14,642 nt of DNA from JAGNZR01 sp051652785 (GTDB taxonomy: Bacteria > Fusobacteriota > Fusobacteriia > Fusobacteriales > Fusobacteriaceae): positions 1 to 14,642 of the forward strand of contig JBOFUX010000004.1 in assembly GCA_051652785.1 (NCBI GenBank). Direction: 5' to 3'. Under the pieces are notes generated by a model. That model made no database searches and had not been told where the DNA came from. It saw nothing but the letters and a program-made list of their open reading frames with translations. Positions 13,812-14,642 of this stretch are shown piece by piece. The stretch's first letter is position 1. Every line of letters starts with the position of its first letter. Both the position numbers and the translations under genes were made by a program.

Positions 13812-14219
13812 TTTATTAACCTCCTCGAACTCTAATAAATTTATTCCCTCATTAATCACTTGAAATTCTGCTCCTATTATTGCAGGGGTAATTCCAATGG
13901 GTAACACTGCTATTTTATTAACCTTATTCAAAGTTCCATCTATTTCTACAGATACCCCTTTTAAAATTCCATCATTATAGTAATTAATTCCTTTTTCATT
14001 GAATTCTAATTCTGCGTATACATTATTTCCTGAAATTTCAAAATTATCAAATGTACCAACTTTCACTGGTTCTTTATTTTCAGTTAACCATTTAGTAGTA
14101 TGTGAAAATATTCCACTTACCGGACCCTTTATATTTCCAAAAATATCTTTTACTGCTTGAATTGAAAATTCTCCTTGGGGATAATTCCCAACTTCAAAAA
14201 CTTTAATTTTTTTTTTCAA
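13206..14219 (-). CDS. Prohead maturation protease with fused scaffold domain (Mu I-like / lambda C-like)
   Basis: The 337-residue protein has an N-terminal protease-like part (about 1-125) with GNYPQGEFSIQAVKDIFGNI, then GIFSHTTKW with candidate catalytic His40, a strand pattern around FDNFEISGNNVYAELEF, and GILKGVSVEID with candidate catalytic Ser90. This follows the layout of capsid-maturation serine proteases in phages. From about 137 on the protein is helical and charged (EIRKEITLEFENKSKLEELK), as expected for a scaffold that is degraded during head maturation. It starts with TTG, seven bases after a perfect AGGAGG. It is the first gene of the head block in the window, after a terminator. 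Portal and terminase genes are not present and probably lie beyond the right edge. Confidence 0.75.
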   Translation of the reverse strand: MKKKIKVFEVGNYPQGEFSIQAVKDIFGNIKGPVSGIFSHTTKWLTENKEPVKVGTFDNFEISGNNVYAELEFNEKGINYYNDGILKGVSVEIDGTLNKVNKIAVLPIGITPAIIGAEFQVINEGINLLEFEEVNKLKLTELIAGLEGLSAIDRITLAIATLKELDVTQCDVSPILTRAWELDDQQWYIKNLITNGYVVEKTTEFNKEKLAIIAKPLGFNLVEFENKIKTEDEIRKEITLEFENKSKLEELKKNINKKIFPILQPFVEFALEKSILDNRIIEFSENEKTTTFEKFTKIINEMPESKIFKEHYKEFSGTDKNEDDKKNTGDRIGGYYG

Positions 14220-14261
14220 TTTATCACCTCCTGAAACACGGATTTTACACTATACAAAATA

Positions 14262-14282
14262 TGTTAGTGATTTTTACTAACA
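14262..14282. promoter_or_regulatory. Inverted repeat upstream of the head operon
   Basis: TGTTAGT (14262-14268) and ACTAACA (14276-14282) form a perfect 7-bp inverted repeat with a seven-base spacer. It lies between the antirepressor terminator and the protease start. It is not followed by a T run long enough for a terminator. It could be an operator for a phage regulator; the nearby minus-strand TATAGT (14254-14249) is a weak -10 candidate without a good -35 box. Confidence 0.35.
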
Positions 14283-14288
14283 AAAGAC

Positions 14289-14315
14289 AAAAAGAGAGAA
14301 TTTAATCTCTCTTTT
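14289..14315 (-). terminator. Intrinsic terminator after the antirepressor gene
   Basis: A 10-bp stem pairs AAAAGAGAGA (14290-14299) with TCTCTCTTTT (14306-14315) around a six-base loop. Read on the minus strand the stem is preceded by A residues and followed by a run of Ts, starting five bases after the antirepressor stop. The symmetry makes it potentially bidirectional. It separates the antirepressor transcript from the head operon. Confidence 0.75.
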
Positions 14316-14319
14316 AATT

Positions 14320-14642
14320 TTATCTCTGATATTTTTCTTTCATTTCTATATTTTTATAAATTTTAAAAAATTCAAATGGATTTTCTCTTTTCATGAAAGC
14401 TGTAAGTTCTATATTTTTGAGAAGTTTACCTTGTTTCTCTATAAGTCTTTCAATTTCGACTTCTATAGAAATAGCTTCTTCTAAATTTAATCTCATATCA
14501 GAATATCCCCAATCTTTAGTTTCCATTTCCTTAATTGAAAGTTGGATTTGTTTTAAATTATGTTCACACTCAATGAAATATTTTCTAGCTTGTCTACCTT
14601 TTTCATTGTTTTCAATCATAGATAATTCTTTGGCTGTATTTA
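14320..14642 (-). CDS. AntA/AntB-type phage antirepressor, C-terminal part (5' end outside window)
   Basis: The visible 106 residues start within the typical AntA/AntB signature: an AKELSMIE segment followed by NNEKGRQARKYFIECE. The open frame continues upstream past the first visible ATG to the window edge, so that ATG is internal. After the signature comes a helical, charged tail (residues such as KQIQLSIKEMETKDWGYSD and EVEIERLIEKQGKLLKNIEL), possibly a coiled coil, and the protein ends KYQR. There is no second DNA-binding ANT domain before the stop. Such proteins counteract phage repressors and promote lytic induction. The gene sits just before the head protease gene, inside what is normally an unbroken head module, and has its own terminator, so it looks like an inserted accessory unit. 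Confidence 0.8.
   Translation of the reverse strand, partial: NTAKELSMIENNEKGRQARKYFIECEHNLKQIQLSIKEMETKDWGYSDMRLNLEEAISIEVEIERLIEKQGKLLKNIELTAFMKRENPFEFFKIYKNIEMKEKYQR

Noticed and set aside
1..14642. CRISPR arrays, insertion sequences, tRNA or rRNA genes, attachment sites
   Set aside because: No regularly spaced repeats, transposase frames, cloverleaf candidates or flanking direct repeats were seen in the window.

Overview
The window is the late, structural half of a siphovirus-type prophage in a very AT-rich bacterial genome. By eye, GC is well under one third, with strong GGAGG ribosome binding sites and frequent TTG starts. The protein style and base composition fit Fusobacteriota such as Fusobacterium or its relatives. 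A low-GC Firmicute cannot be excluded. No host housekeeping gene, integrase, att site, rRNA or tRNA is visible, so the organism call is an inference.

Nearly all genes lie on the minus strand and read from right to left. At the right edge (14642 to 14320) is the 3' end of an AntA/AntB-type antirepressor gene, closed by an intrinsic terminator. A lambda-like head module follows: a protease-scaffold protein with a likely nested scaffold start (14219 to 13206), a probable head decoration protein, a lambda E-type major capsid protein, a head-tail connector and a tail terminator. The tail module comes next: a 63-residue unknown, the tail tube protein, the G and G-T tail assembly chaperones made by a canonical -1 frameshift at GGGAAAG, a 1392-residue tape measure protein, and a 1011-residue hub/fibre protein. 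Portal and terminase genes are presumably beyond the right edge. No sheath gene is seen, so the tail should be non-contractile.

The same operon then carries two accessory genes: a SPASM-like radical SAM enzyme (2024 to 1173) and, overlapping it by one base, a DUF4376-like tail-fibre-associated protein (1173 to 583). A radical SAM maturase in a tail-fibre operon suggests post-translational modification of a virion protein. This is an inference.

The left end breaks the pattern. Embedded against the late operon is a small plus-strand unit (294 to 584): a perfect consensus promoter, a roughly 138-nt leader whose 5' end can pair with the ribosome binding site and start codon of a 29-codon hydrophobic peptide gene, an internal terminator-like hairpin, and a strong UUCG-loop terminator. 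It looks like a type I toxin-antitoxin locus, with a possible antisense promoter inside the peptide gene. Left of it are a small minus-strand membrane protein gene (possible holin or lysis accessory) and the first codons of another gene that runs off the window.
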